A stretch of 64,000 nucleotides of DNA. Origin: Callaeas wilsoni (lineage: Eukaryota > Chordata > Aves > Passeriformes > Callaeidae). The stretch is taken from the NCBI GenBank assembly GCA_013398955.1, contig VWPU01002146.1, positions 53,843 through 117,842 on the forward strand, given 5' to 3'. Under the pieces are notes generated by a model that had not been told where the DNA came from, made no database searches, and saw only the letters and a list, made by a program, of their open reading frames with translations. How positions within the stretch are numbered: position 1 is the first letter of the stretch; each line of letters begins with the position of its first letter. Position numbers and translations under genes: made by a program. Shown here piece by piece: positions 1 to 14,900 of this stretch.

Positions 1-1594
1 CTACTTTGCTCTGCAGACACTGCATGTAGCCAAAAGTGTGATCTGAGGACTGGATCAGTAAGATTAAATAATAATTAAGGTTTAATTGCATTAACAAGTT
101 ATATACTGTTTAGCAAGAGTATAAAAAGTAGATAATGTAAATGCCAGCAGATATGCTTTTGGAAAAAAAAAAAAGAAAAAGAACTTTAAAAATCTTGTGC
201 TTTACAGACTCTGAGTTAAAATAGCCCTGTCTGGAATGTAACCTCTTCTGGAGCACATGAAGGAGAGCTGAGTTAGGTTTCTACTTTTTTTCAGAAATCT
301 AAAAGGAATTGTTATCTGGAAAGCATCCTGTTATTTTTACATCATCAGAGGACTGTTAGATTTGGCAATCTCAGAAGTTTCTATATTGGCCTGTATTTTG
401 CCCTGCTGTTTGTCACCCCCTTCCTAGAGGGTAGTGATTAGCTTTGACTTAAACCACAGATTGCTGGGATGCATTTGAGAAACACAGTAAAGTTTTAAAC
501 TCACTGTGAACAATGCAGAAGAAACTGCATTGTACTAACTCATGCGGCTGCTTTGACCTGCATCACCTTTTGGAGAAGTAGTGGTTGTTTTTTTGTCTTT
601 TCTCTCATGTCTTTGTCATTAATTACCAAGGGTTTACATGCTCAGGGACTTCTTTTCCTTAAGATACATAGAACCTTTGAATGTTTCCAGCCAGCAATGT
701 CATTACCTTGAGCTTCCTGCTTAATCCACTTGAGGGTTTTAAATAGGTATATTTTTTTAAACAACCTTTTCCAAAGCTGACTCAAATGCTTGTGAAATTA
801 TCCTCATCTACAGCCAAGTTCAATTTGAACTGGAATGTTCTCAGAGTGTGGTAACAGCATTTTGTGCTCTTTGGAATTTAGGGTAGGTTTAGGGAGAGAG
901 AGATTGAGAGCTCCAGTGATTCTTTTTCTGAAACCATTTTGAGGTTAAATCCTCCCTAGGTAGAGAGATCCATTTGTGATGTTTGCTTTGCCACAGTCAG
1001 CCTTTGCTCAGTCATTACCGGGCTGGGTTTTCATCAGCTTCTAAACAAACTGAGCTTCTTTTCTGCTAGCTCCTTAGTTACTCCAGTGCCATTTTCAGTG
1101 CTGCACAAGGCACTCTCCATTTTCTAGACATGCATTTTGTGAACTACTGAAACATTACTTTTGCTGCTGTTGCCTTTGTTCATTTTTCCTAACCAGATTT
1201 AAATCAGTAGTTTAACGTGGATGCGCTCAAGAAATGTTTCGAGTGCTCAAGATGCAAGACAAAAACATGACCAGGTAATTAGTGTTTGATGCTTAATTGC
1301 TGCTCTTTTTGGAATGTCATGTTCAGAGCCACTAGAAAAATGTGATGGTGGTAAATCTTCCATATTTTTTTGTTGTTTCATGCCTTAGTTCTTGCTGGGA
1401 GCAGGCTGGGATGTTCATGGGCAATAGGTATGTAAATGGGTACTAAAGGACAGTTCTTTTGGGCTTATTTAACATGAGCAAGGAGATAGTGCAAAGAAGG
1501 GAAATTACAGTGACCAAAAAGGAGAAACTACAATTAGGGAATCACTTGATGCAAGCAGTAGGAGAGCAGCTAGAATAAAAGGAAAGCTGTCTTC

Positions 1595-1790
1595 AGCCAG
1601 CAGGTAGTGACCACCTGGAACTCGCTTCCACAGGAGGCTGTGGGGATGGGCCAGTCACTGGGTTCAAGTAAATTCATGGACAACAGATCCACAAACAGAT
1701 GTTGAAAAGGTTTGAGATGCTCTAAAATCCCTGTTATAATAGCTGTGAATGCTGAACCACTGTGAGGGGAACAGAGCAAGAGAACAGCTG
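1595..1790 (+). mobile_element. CR1-like retroelement fragment (family uncertain)
   Basis: CCTGGAACTCGCTTCCACAG, GAGGCTGTGGGGATGG and GGGTTCAAGTAAATTCATGG followed by ACAACAGATCCA recall a dispersed 3'-end module of sauropsid CR1/L3-type LINEs. No terminal repeat is visible, so both borders and family are uncertain. The 69-codon ORF on the minus strand here is not a gene. Confidence 0.4.
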
Positions 1791-4700
1791 GATTTCTGTG
1801 CTTTCCCTACCTACTTACTTCACCACCACTGGAGACTGACTGCAGGGCCAGAGAAGGCAGTGCTCTGCCCCATGGTGGCATTTTCTGTGCCCTTGTAAGT
1901 TTTATTTATTGCTCAGACCACCACAAAATTAGGGCTTAAGGCATTTACCCCTGAAAACTCTACAAGTAAGGACCTTGTATGCGTGCAAGATTTTGCTAGA
2001 CTCAGGCCCTATGCTTTATTTGATTAAATAGGACCACGAACATTCACACAGCTATATAAATAATCACATCCAGTTAGTCCTGTCAGCTGAGCCAAAAGAG
2101 AGATTTTAAGTGCCAAGGACTTAGAACATCTCTTTCTAATTTTACCCTGGCTCAAAGTATGTTTAGAAGATGAGGTATAGATAAAATCAGATAAGCAAAA
2201 TTATTTAGTATCCTGTCGCTTGTAAAATGTTTATCAGTTAAAAATAAAGGAGGTGAGAAAAATAAGTTAATCTTTTACAAGAAAAAAAAACACATCTAAT
2301 GGCTGGGTTAGAAGCCTGTGTTTAATAAGCAGCAGGGGATGATTACAAACAGTCCACAGCGGCTGCTGACAGACATCCTGTTTTTGGCAGTTTGTGCACA
2401 GCTAACCAAGAGATGCTACCTGCAGAGGTAGCCAATCGCCATGCATTGTCTTAGCTGGAGCTAATTAGCTGGAAGATGGGTAGGAAAACATGAATGACTC
2501 AGTTGGATACTGGAGCTGTTTGGAGGTGTTCCAGCTGATTTGCTTCCTGGTAGAAAAGGCTGATTCTTTCAAAGGATAACATCTTGCTAAGATGTATAAT
2601 CTCAGTAAGAATGTCTTTTGTGCCCTGCCCAGACTATTCTCCCACTTTGCCAGGCTCTCTGGTACAGAGGTGAGCTCTTCCCATCTTCCTCTGCTGGATT
2701 TGCAGTGGCTCCTGGCTGGTCTTGCAGCCAGTGACCATATCTGTCCTTGCAGCCACGTCAGCTGACTCTGTTGGCTGTCCAAGTCTACTATTGCAGATGA
2801 TATGTTTTCATATGTTTGAAATATTTTGCAGGCTGCATAGAAAATCTTCCAGGCAGCTGTATTAATATACAAAGACCCTGGAGGCAAGAGAAACCCGTAG
2901 AGAAAATACAGCAGATGCTTTTTTTCTCCTGCGAGAAAAATGTCAGTAGGTTCTTGTTTACTGATTTGGAAATCAAGAGGGATTTTCAGCGTTTTTCTGA
3001 AATACTGCCAACTGACATTGTGTTATTCCTGCCCTTAGCAGTGCACTAGCATCTAACGGCATATGCTAAGCTTCACCCTTATTTTGTTTATGAAACAGGA
3101 CTTGTGGCACAAAGGATGCTGAGGAAGGTGCCTATGGAAAAAATTTATTAGTGGGTTTCATAGCTTATGGCATACCTCAAATCTAATGATTCATGCTATT
3201 TGTGGGGAGACAGGGGCAGAAAAGAGAAAAGAAAAAGCCTCAGCAGCCATCTGAGAAGAGGAAAAAGCACTGCCACAGCACCTCAGGTGGGAAGGTGACA
3301 GCAGTGCGAACAGACATCTGCCAGGAAGGCACCTTGCAACACCAGGCTGCTGCATTTCCCTTTTGCTGAGTCTATTCATCTCTTTCAATACCTTATTTTT
3401 TATCAAACACTCCTTTTAAAAAAATCACGGGATCATGCCTAAAGGTACATCATAAGTTTGGATGATTTTGAGTGTTTTCTCAACCTAAAATGTCACTTTA
3501 GCTGGGTGTTTTACTGCTTTTGCAACCATGAGTATCGCTGGAATGACAGGGCAGGAACAAACAACGGTGTGTTCCTCTTCACTGGGAAGCAGTTCCTTAT
3601 TTCAGTTATAATATTTGTAACTTTTTTGGCTCCGAGGTGTACAGGTTCTCCATCAGAGAGATTTATTTTGTGCCTGATAATTTATATCTTTGTGTCATGG
3701 ATGTCAAAACTTTGCAACGTACGAGGCAATGAAAATGTTGAGCTCAGCAAGTCATATTCCAGGAAAAAGATTGGAAGAAATGTCAGCCACGGACTTGCCC
3801 TTCCTGGAAGGCAAGACAAGATTTTACCTCAAGGAGAAACAAAGAAGTCACTTAGGTTTGTTTGTCACAGTGTAAGGGCAAATTTATCCTAAGGGTGGGA
3901 AGTTTGGATTCACCTTTGTCTTTTCCATATGAAAACTACTGTACTAATAAGGAAGGAAGGAAGAAGAAAAATGGGGCAATGGCTTGACAATTAATTCTTG
4001 CAAAAGAGAAAAAATATGTTTACAGAACCATGTTTATATTATGGGATGAAACAATCATTAGTGACTTCAAACATGAGCCATTTCAGCCGCTATAACTCCC
4101 AGATGTTCCTGCTGGAAGAGGCCAGCTGTCCCTCAGCCTTACTCCTTGTGCATCTGAGAAAGGCATGTGGAGGGATGGGGTTTCACCTGACAGCTAAACA
4201 CAGCGAATGGTGATTTGCTTCTGCAGGAGTGGTCTTGCTGCTCTGGGTCTGACCCTCATGTAGCCTCTGGGTGTGATTCAGCTGGCTACTCCAGTGCCAA
4301 ACTGGTACTTTTGTCCCTTTCCCAGTCACTGGATCTGACCCGAGAGGAATAATGGGCAGATGGTTCTGGGTAAAGCTCCTGTCCGTGCATCTTTATGTCC
4401 TGCACTGCCTTGGCTGGATGGCATTATACCCCAAGAAATGGGGAGATTACTCCTTTGCAAATTCCTTGCCTGGAGTTTGGGACACCTACAGAAGGATGTT
4501 CTGAGGGACAGACATTTAGAAGGAAAAACAGGTATTATGTTGATCAAATGACTTCTCCTTTTTGGTGATAATTGATGCAATAAGAATGAAGCCAGTTTTC
4601 AGAAGTGTGTGTTGGAACAATGAGAAACAGGGCTGGGTTGAAAGATTGGAGGTGGTCCCATGGCACAATGTTTAGTTTGCATCTAGAATCATGACTTTTC

Positions 4701-7402
4701 GCTTTGTCTTCCTTGGGACTCTGTAACTTTTAAAAGAAAAAAGAAGTCCAACACAGCAGCTAGATTGAGCAAAGCATTTCAAAAAACTTCCCTGCCCTGT
4801 GAAACATTTCCTTTTAGCCCTGAACTGATGGACACTGGAGAAGCCAGTTATTATTTCTTTCCTTTACAAGCAGAAAACACCAGCCTTCCCATATTTCTGA
4901 TCAGCAGATTTCACCATGGATACAGATAGCATAAAATACTCTTTTTTCTTTTCATTATGTGCCCCATTAAAGTACACTTGGCACAGTTTGGAGTCCTTGT
5001 GAGATGGCCAGGTTTTAACCTCCAAATAAAAATATGCCCGTGTTTCTGATTTATTTGTCCTATTTATTGACTTTTTTTTTTCCCCAAGATAACAAACTAG
5101 CTCTTGGGAATAAAGCAACATGTGAGAAATGCTGTGGCAGGAATGCCAGTGCAGTGCAGCCTATACAGATGTTCCAAAAGCAGCTGTCAGCCTCGGATGG
5201 GGCTGGGCAGGGGGCTCAGCACAGGCAGGCTGACAGCACTGCTTAGAGGGGTCCTGGCTGGCCAGCAAAGCTGCAGGAGCAGGTGGTGCTGGTGACCTCA
5301 GCTGCATTTTATTGAGAGAGGGAGCTGGGGACAGGGGCTGACAATATTACTGATGGACTTGGCATGGCCCACAGGCTAACAGGGTCCAGCAAGTTAGGAA
5401 TGTTTTTGAGTGAGTGTCATGTGGGCTGGGCACCACAGACAGGATCTCAGGTACGTTTCAGAAAGCAGGTGCTTCAGCAGCACATCCCATCTCTGTGCAG
5501 GGTTTGAGCTTGTCATGGGTCCTGCTGTGGTCAGGCTGCAGTGGCAGTGGCTTAGTTTTAGTGCTGGTTTATTATAATGTTTATTATACAAAAGGCACAG
5601 CAAGTTGTATTTGGGGTGCTTGTTAAAAATAAAAGCAATCTGCTTGTGCAGTGAAGATTTCAGTTCTGAAGTTCTCACATTCCTCCAGTCCCTGGGAAGG
5701 AACAGGAGAGGCACAAGCTCCAAGAGGCACGAACATCTTACATTTTTAGAAGGTACTTTGGAGAACATTAGTATTATTTTGATCACATGCATTCCAAGAT
5801 CAAAAAGAGATAAGGAGTCTCACTGCAGGAAGATGCTAAAATAATCCAATCTCATATTTAAAAAGTGGAAAACAAACTTCCTAGTATGATATTTAAAGGC
5901 TCTTAGGGCTGCCTGAATTAAATGTTCCTGTCTCTTGCAGTGCAGTATCAAAAGAATCGGCCACAGGTAGATTTAAAATAGCAGAGAAAGGAAGGCTGCC
6001 AGAGCTCTTTTTCCAGCGAAGTTTCTTCTTGCAAATTTGCTGGGAAAGAAGCAAGAAAAAATAACAAGAGTGTTCTTTTAACTCCTTTTCTCCAAATATA
6101 TTCTAAGAATGACCTGAAAAATATTCCTTCTCTAACCAAGTGGTGAGTGCGCTCTTGCCTCTCCAGGCTCACTCTAACAACGTGAGAAATGCTACAACAG
6201 GAATAAGGCAACTCCTTGTCTAGGTTTTTTTAAACTAGAAATTCCTTGTTAAAATAACAAATTGGCACCAAATTCGCCACCCAGTATTTTGTGGAAGTGC
6301 CAGCTTTGTGGGATGTGTGTGAAAGTTGCCAGAATGTGATCGGTCCTCTAGAATTATTGCTTCCTGATTTTAATAAGGCAGCAAGTGCCTCAGAAGGTAT
6401 CAACAATTACGTGCAGACCTTCATACCAGGGAAGTTTTCAGTGCCTGCAAGAGTGTAAACAGCACTATATAATCTGGTTTCTACTGACTATGTACTTTGG
6501 CTTGGCTTTGGTGGTATAAACATTGGAATTTTGGTTGGTTTGCTGTAAATGGATGTCATGGGGATGCTGAAAATTCCAAAATGCACAATTTCTGTCATGT
6601 GCCATTTTCTTCTCATTGTGTAGGATCACTAACAGTCAAACCTATTTTACTGTACAGCTTTGCTGCTTAAAGTTATGACATATTAGTGGCAAAGTTGCTT
6701 AAGGAGTCCAGGAGGGCCTTCTCCTAACAGGAGCCAACCTCAAGGACCGGATTTCCAGTTCTCAGGAAAAGATATCTATTGTCTCATTTCCAAAACATTT
6801 GTCTTCCATTTCCCTTATAATTGTGTGGTACTTCTAGGAGACGTTTTGTGCCCTGTATCTCAGCTCTTCTCATAACCAGACAGAAGAGGCTTTATAAAAG
6901 CCTCTTCCAGTGAGATGTTTTTTGAATAACAGCCCTCTGATACTGGAGTAAAGTTGAAGTCTAAAAGCATTGTTTAGTTTAATTTATTTTTGGATAGTTG
7001 TTTAAGATGGGAAGTTAATACACTTTTGTGCAAAATCACCGTGTTGACCAAAGGATTTAAGATGGTCCCACTTAACATCTGTGTAGTTTATCTGTAAACA
7101 GGGGAAGCAGAGGAAGAATTATGAGGAGTCATTGGCCTGTTTTCTTCATGCAGCTCTAGGCTCAGTGCCAGAGATGTCTTCCTTTCCAAAACCCAGGGAA
7201 GGATTTTCGGACATGAAGAGCATCATGGTAACTGTTTGGAGAGGAGAAAATTCTGTCATATAAGCTCAGAAAATTCAGAAGTGCCAGGTAGGCAAGACAA
7301 GATGACACACTTGGACTGCGTTAAACAACCAAAAAGCCAAAACCCCCCACATCAATAAGCAATAAGCCAGATTTGAGGAACTGACCATCAAGGAAAGAGA
7401 TT

Positions 7403-7498
7403 TTGAAAAAAACAAACAAAAAACCCTACCAAAACCTAGAAAATCCCCACACACATAAACCCTCCCCCCATAAACCCAAAACCCCCCAAAACAACCAA
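7403..7498. repeat. A/C-rich low-complexity tract
   Basis: About 95 bp dominated by A and C with runs such as CATAAACCCTCCCCCCATAA. It generates a spurious Gly/Phe/Val-rich ORF on the minus strand. Confidence 0.8.
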
Positions 7499-10400
7499 GA
7501 AAAGGACAGGATGGTTTGCAGGCAGGAGCTGCTCTTCTGTTCTGGAGGAGGCTGGAAAGGGTGGATGTGAAAGAAATTCTTCTTTTGTCTTCATGGAAGT
7601 AAATATTCACAATTAATCATTGTCTTGGGGGAGAATTGCTTGTAGACCTAGTGACAAATAAAAGCATATTTAAAGATGATAATAGCAAGGTGGGCTTTGT
7701 TATTTAAGCAAGAACAGCTTCTCAGGCTTGTCCCCACCACACTAAGCAGGGCTGGCTGGGGATCCCCTAAAGCCAATTCCAAACTCTGACAGTCCAGAGG
7801 CCTCGAGGCAGCAGCTCCCATGCTGGAGGGGCAACTGCCCTTCTGGAGTGTCTTCAGGAAGGTTCTCTTATCTGACAATATTTATTAACATTTCCTTAAT
7901 CCCTGTGGATTGAATATAGAGCCTTCACAAATAGTCATTGCCATAGAGATACTGAGCCACGAAATGCAGCCTGTTCACAGATATTGTTGATGACTATAAG
8001 GAACTAATTCCAGGAAGACCATCTTGTTACAGCCCTCTAGTTGCTGTCTAATTGCTGTGCCACTATCCTGTGCCCAGAAAAGCTATGTGCTTACTCTTTT
8101 AACTCTCAGAGAATGAGTCAGAGGGCTTGTTTAACCCATAAAATAAAACAGCTTTTTCCTATTTGTGATTTCCTGGCTTTATCTTGCTAATCACGGTGTA
8201 AACACTGGACATTATTTCCAGGTAAACTTCTCTGATAAGTGTTACATTGCATAAAATAATATTTTACATTATTAACCAAAAGGTTTATTTAATCCTCACT
8301 TCATAGGGATGAGGCTGGAAATCTTACACAGAAGGATGCATTCGAGGTCTGACCGACTTCCTCTAGCACGTCTGACGAGCTTTACTAGCAAACTCATGAC
8401 AAAAACATGGAACTGCTGCAGTCCTCTCAAAGCCTGGGGAAAAAGTCCTTAAAATCCAACTGAAGAGTAGAGTCTTCATTCTCTGGATGAATACAGCAGT
8501 TCCTGCCTTCAGCTGTCTGCAGGGATGAGAACTCAGCTGCCAGCACCCAAGACCCTGTCAAGATGTGCAGCATATCAGGTCAAGACAAACTAAAATTGCT
8601 GGTTTAGGCTGTGAGGTTTTAGCAGTTGTTTCGTTATCAGCTGAGTCATCCCTGCAATAGGAAAGGAAAGCTGAAAGAATAAATTAGTAGCAGGACACAA
8701 ACTGTTCCTTCTTCTAATGGGGGAAAGATAAAATTCGGAGGTGATTTATTTTGAGAATGTAACTGCAAAACAGCAGAGTGGTAGAGCGAAATGTAAGAGG
8801 CAGAAAAACGAAACAAGACATTGAGAAGATCAGGAAGGATACTGGTTAAGATGTGGACTACAGAGTGCCATAACTACTTCTTTTCAACTGTGTACATGTT
8901 TAGAGTGGAATAGGAAATGGGAGGCCAGTTTTGGACCAGCAAATTTGGCAAGCAGTTCCTTTGAGGATGAATTGCTTAGTTTTATAATGCCCATGCCTAC
9001 AGCCAGGATTTGCTGCATAGTTTTGAGCTGTACATGTAAAAGGAGGGCTGTAGGGCTTAGTGTACTCTTGCAAAGAAATTTCTTTTTTCTCAACAGAAGC
9101 ATTTTCCCTTCCTTTTGTGAGTGAAAAGGAAACTTAAGGAGTAGGGGCAGTATTTGTGGATTGCACCAAATACTATAAATGCTACAAATACTGAAGACTG
9201 GACTAAGTGAAAGATAAGCAGGAGAAAGTATACAAAATTTTGTTTGTCCATCTCCATGAGCTTGGAGAGCTCACAGTGTAGGTGAGACAGGTTCCTCTGT
9301 GTAGGACATACTGAGCTGAGCCGAAATTGCAATAAATCTGAAAAAGCTGCAGTACAAACGGAATGTACTGAACCACAAAGGTTATGAAAATTAGTCTTAT
9401 CCCATGTTCTCTTGTAAGTTCAAACTGTTTCATAGCCTGGTGCCAGAATTTAGTCAACAAAGCATATTTTAGAGACTAATTTGATTTGAAAAGAATATAT
9501 TTTCATGGGCATCAGATGTGCTTTTTGTGTTCCATCCTCTTTCTTAAACTGATATTGAGGATGTGCTACTATTACTGGAAATTAATGCACCATTTTTAGA
9601 CAAAACTATATTACTATTTGGCAAGACATACTGTAGCAGTCACGTGTGATGTGAAAATCACAGCAGCTCATTAAAATCACTTTATTACCAGCCAGTGTTG
9701 ACTCAGCCACGTGCACAGTTGTCAGTTACCCACCAAACTCCAATCCTGTGGCAAAGGGCTTCTCCCACTGAAATGATTTCTTATGATGCTTTGGGGGTTT
9801 AGTTATCCCTTGTTAGCTTGGGGAGGTTTATGTTTCACTCTACCTCCCTAAAAGCTTCCAAATTTGTGTATAAGCATGCAAGGAAATGGCTGGAATTCAG
9901 GAAAGGGCAGAGTGACCAAATATGTAATTGAAACCTTGCGCAGTTGTGACTCCTGCCTCTAAACCAAAACTCATTGGAGCTAATCAAATGTGGGTCATAC
10001 AACTATAAACACAGACAAGAATCTAACCTTTGGCAGCTGGTTTTTGGAGGTTTGGCACAGTTTTCTTGAAGTGAAGTGTATAAGCCATTGCTACTTGATG
10101 GATTCTGCAGACAGGAATTATGATGGCTATCCTGTGATGGAACTTGTGTAAAGGAAACAAGGACAGGCTCAGATCACCACATTTCAATCTCCTGCTCTGT
10201 ATTCTCTCTGAACTGAGAAGGAATTTGGCCAGGCCTTTCCGCCGGTCCATCTTTACTGGAAATTTGTGCTGAATTATTTGGCAGGCTCTGTAAAGCTTTT
10301 CTCCTTTTGCTGATAGTGATTACAAATCAGGAGAGAGTGACTGCAACTCATTGCAGATTACAGTTACTCAGCTGCTTTGCAAGAAGAGCAGAGAGCTATT

Positions 10401-11882
10401 CTCCTGGAGACAGAGACTGCAAGCAGGAAGTTCTCTTTATTTAATGGTCCGTATTGGAAGGGCTGGTTCAGGTTTCTGTAGTATTCCAAGTCCGTTGTTA
10501 TGTCAAGGGGTCTTGCCATAAATCCAAGTTTAACACCATGTTTTCTTTGCATGCGAAGGATATGTACTTGTAAATGAAATGCAGTTCTTCAAACTAGACA
10601 GAAATGTATTTTAGAGAGCACCATAGACAGCAAATACCAGGAAAAATATGCCATAATTTTGTGTGGATACACTGACATCCAAAATTAGCTGTATAGGTAG
10701 TTTGAGTAAGGGTAGGCTAATTAGGAACAAATAGCTGTTCCTGCCCCACAGCAGGTGGGGTTTAACAGCTCACTGAGCAGCTGCTGCTGCTCAGTCTTCA
10801 TTCCCCATTGGTTTGGGGCTGTCCTAAACAGTAAACAGGTGATTTGATAACTGCTAATTGAGCAATTAACTGCTGTTATATAAAGATGCTGAAGTTACAG
10901 GAGGTTTTGTGTGGTAGGAGGGGGTGTGTTTGGAAAAGGAGAAGTTTTGTGGGTTTTATTGTAAAGGGTTTGTTTAAGACATTGGTATAGGATATATAGT
11001 GGAGTGTTTAAAATTTTGAAAGCTATGCTGAATTACTTTTCTACTTCACTAAGAGGCTATTTGTATCTGAGCAGCTGAGGCTAGAGTGTTCCTACAGGAA
11101 GCTCCTCCAGTACAGAAGGCTGGATATACAACCTGCAGGTGAGTTCCATGGAATTCTAGTGCCATGGCGTTGAGTAGTAAAAAAAGAGCTTAAGTGAATA
11201 GCTAAAGTAGGTGATCAATTGAATAATCACTCTGAAGTTCCCTGGAGTGTGAGCTTGAACCCCTTCAGGGAGCAGAAAACCACAGCCTGGGTTTTGTTTC
11301 CTGCGTTCTGGGTGGATGTCCCGTAGCCCTGAGGGAAGCTGTACTTATAACAGAGCTTCTGAATTTGGTTCAGAGCAGGGAAGTCTCAGGAGCCCCGAGG
11401 TGATGGTGGTGTGGGTGTTTCAGTGCCTGGAAAAGTGCCGCTGGTGCCGGGCAGGAACCACCTGGCTCTGCCAATGTGCTGAGCTGCTGGCACCAGTGCC
11501 TTCCACTGACCCCTGAGTTCAGTGGATGCTGCATCTGCTGCAAGCCTGTGAGTCTGTCTTTAGTTTTTGCTTTACAACTTGTGCATCTTTAGCATAGGCA
11601 AGAACTTGTGTCTGCTTTGGTAATGAGTCACTCAAGCTTGTTTCTGCTTGCAAAGCACCTTGAGGTTCTGTACAGTCTGTAGGTTCAATAGAAGGCTAAG
11701 GTATGTCCAGCCAGCACGTGCAAAAGAGATCTCTTATCAATTCTGTTTCCTTTCTGCATTTTTATTCTCTTTTAATAAGTTTTCATTGTAATACTTCCCA
11801 TGACCACTGAGAAATGAACTTGATGGGCAGGGATATGGATTTGAGCTGCTGCCAGGAGACAGGAGGTACTCACTGCTCAGTA

Positions 11883-11906
11883 ACTTATTAAAGATCGTTA
11901 ATAAGT
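11883..11906. repeat. Inverted repeat, 9-bp arms
   Basis: ACTTATTAA and TTAATAAGT flank a 6-bp spacer (AGATCG). AATTAATTAGTTAATTG follows directly, giving several TAAT homeodomain cores. It may be a protein-binding site, but chance in AT-rich DNA is possible. Confidence 0.5.
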
Positions 11907-14900
11907 GAATTAATTAGTTAATTGAGCTCAGCAGGGTTTATAAAGCTGATGCTTTGAGTCTGACTAGCAGCATTTTCCAGCACTACACGGACCTGTTTCA
12001 AACTTGTCTTTGTGCTCTTTCTGGGGAAAGAGCTTTTAGCCAAGTTCCACATGTGCTGCCTTCTGCTGTGTGCCCTGCACCCAGGGATGTTCGGCAGAAG
12101 ACAATGACACCAGATCTGAGTCCAGACCTGCTCTGGAAGCTCCCATGTGTGTCCCTTTGCTCTTTGGCACCTCGTGAGCTGCACTGGCTGCTTACCTGTG
12201 GAAGGCCTTATGTTCCTGAAGCTGTTTACCTGGACCTTATGAAAAATAGAAATAACAGAAATAAAACCAGTGAAAATGTTGTTTTTTCACTCTTATCATC
12301 TAATATGATTTCAAAATCCAATGCAGAACCTGGGAGGGCCTCACTTAAGAGCTGCAGCATTTTGATGCATCATAGTCTATATGTGTAATGATGCCTAACA
12401 TAAAATGCAGCACCTGCTTTAGACTGAATTAGAGATGGGCTTGCTACTGATACCACTAAACTCATCATGAGGCAGTGGGAATGTTATGTTGTTGTGTGAT
12501 CTGTTATTTCTGCAACTGCTTTGCACAGTAGTAGCATCTGCCTTTGGGAAGAATGCCATTATTATTCTTTTCTTATACTTGCAGCTCTGCTTTCCAGGCT
12601 TGACTGTCTTCAAATTCATGCATCGCAACATGTAAGTCAGTTTTTCCACTGAAATAAGTCACACTTACACAGAAAGTGCACTACCTGCAAATGTGAGCAA
12701 GCCATGTCATGTGCTCGTTTTTTCTGTCCTCCTTCATGTTTAATGTTTGCATTTAGTAGCCATAAAGAAGGAGAGGGGAGAAGGAAAGGATAGCAGGTTG
12801 CACCACATGTTTTCTTGCATAAAAATTAGGTTTTGAATTATTTTAAAAATCCTTTTACAGATTATAAGGTTAAAAGAAGTAATTGGGATATGCTCTTTAG
12901 AAGTATGGGGACTTTTAGTCATGAAAAATCACCTATGAAAATGCTGAAATTCTTTTTGCCTAAATTATTCTTGAAGAACATTAATGTTGGAGTATGTTTC
13001 TGTACTTTAATCTGAAACTTTATCTTGGAAACAATTATAGAAAGAGGATGTACAACAAATGTTTTTGATACTGCAAATGTATACAAAAGGAGGTTGTGTA
13101 TTTGTTTTATGTCACAGAAACCTAGCTGGGCTTAATCAATTACCCCTTCTTGTTAACCTTCCTTGAGGTAATTTGGCATTTGTTTCATTAGTTAAGGTTT
13201 GGCATAATTGTTTTTTGATATATTGCTGCTGTGTCACAGAAGATAATATCTGTAAAGAAAAACAAGGCAAAAAAGTGCCACAGAGGATTAGTGTCTGTTA
13301 TAAATCTGCAAGCAAATTTGAACAGTCTGTTCTAATAGATTTTGTACTACTGGCATAGACAGAAAAGCAGTGCTGGTAAGCTGGAGCAAGTTTTGTGTCA
13401 GTGAGGTTTTTTTGTGTGTTAAGTCTGGCAAGACCTCTGTGGCCTGCAGTCAGTACAGCTTTGCTTATCAGGACCAGGTTACTGCTAAACTAATTGCTGG
13501 ATTTAATCTCCTGTTGGAGACCAGCCTTGGTATTCCCATCCTGTATTGTATGTGTGGATTTCTGTGACAGTTCTCTCATAATCGCCTTTAATTTCTTTGT
13601 TTACAATATAAAACCAAAGTATCCTTAATGTGCGAGGAGTCTGGAAGGATTTAGGTCAGTAGAGGCTGTTAAGACTATGTCCTGGGTCAAGGTGGCTAAA
13701 ACCTATTTATCTCTTAGTTATGTCTTTCTGAACGGCATCACTCACCCTTTCAAACAAATCTTCCTTTTCTAGAATATCTTCAAATGTATTTTTTTAGTCT
13801 TTCTTTTCAGAAGCTAGGAACAAAACATGGTTTAAAATGTAACCAAAATCAATTTATTGAGGGGGGGACCCAACTCCTGTCTTATTTCAATTTTACTATG
13901 GTTTTGGTGTCTTAATCTGACACTCAGTGTAGCTTGGGCAGAGTAGTCAAGTCTCTCCCAACTCCTGCTCCTCCTGGGGTATTTCTGGGCAGGAAGGCGA
14001 GGTGGGTGTCTCCCCTTCAGGTGGGCTTTGTCTGCCTCAGGGCCATGAGCTGCAGCTCTGCTGCTGGGCTCTCTTTCACAGGGGAAAACAGACACAAACT
14101 TCCACAGCAGAGCTTTTCCTGAGGATGCAATGTTGGTGCAGAGAGGGGTGTGATTTTTAACATCATTACTCCTGCATTACTTTACATCTTATTGCAGAAG
14201 CTTTCAGCCTCTGGTTCCTTTCCCTGGTAAAGGTTTTCTGTGTGGCCAAACCTGTTGGATCTCGGGTAGCAAATGGTCTTTCTCCTGCAGTTCAGGCTTC
14301 AGGAGAGGCAAAAAAGCCAAACACGAAGCCTGAGAGGGATCACATGGATGGTCTTCTGAAGACACCACTGAACAAATGTTTGTGACAGAGAGAGTTCTCT
14401 AAATGTGCAGTGCTTTTCCAAGTACCCTGGGTGGAAGCATGCCTCATTGACTGGGGACATTCATGGCTCTATTGAAAGATGGAAGAATGAATAAACACCA
14501 CTTTATTTAAACAAGCAAAACAAGAAAAAAGTACAACCCACCTCCTGGGAACCAGAAGCAATGCTGTTTGGTTTGATCCTTTATTTGTACAGTGGGTAGA
14601 CATTTTAATCTCTCTTATTCCAATTACAGTGGTGAGTACATGTTGCCCATTTCACTTTTGTTGTTGGGTTTTCTGTTCCAAGTACTGTAATTCACATAGA
14701 ATTGCCTGGAAATGTGAAGTTGGTTCTTGTTTTAATGGACTTTGCTCTCAGTTGCTTTTGGGTAGGGCTTTTGCCCATATCTGATGGAAGGGACAGAACA
14801 GCACTGTGGTGTGCTGTGCATGGTGAGGAAATAACTGGGGTAATCTTTACATCTCACCTGAGCCTCTGGCTGAGGATTCTTGTAGTTCAGCATCCCTGAC

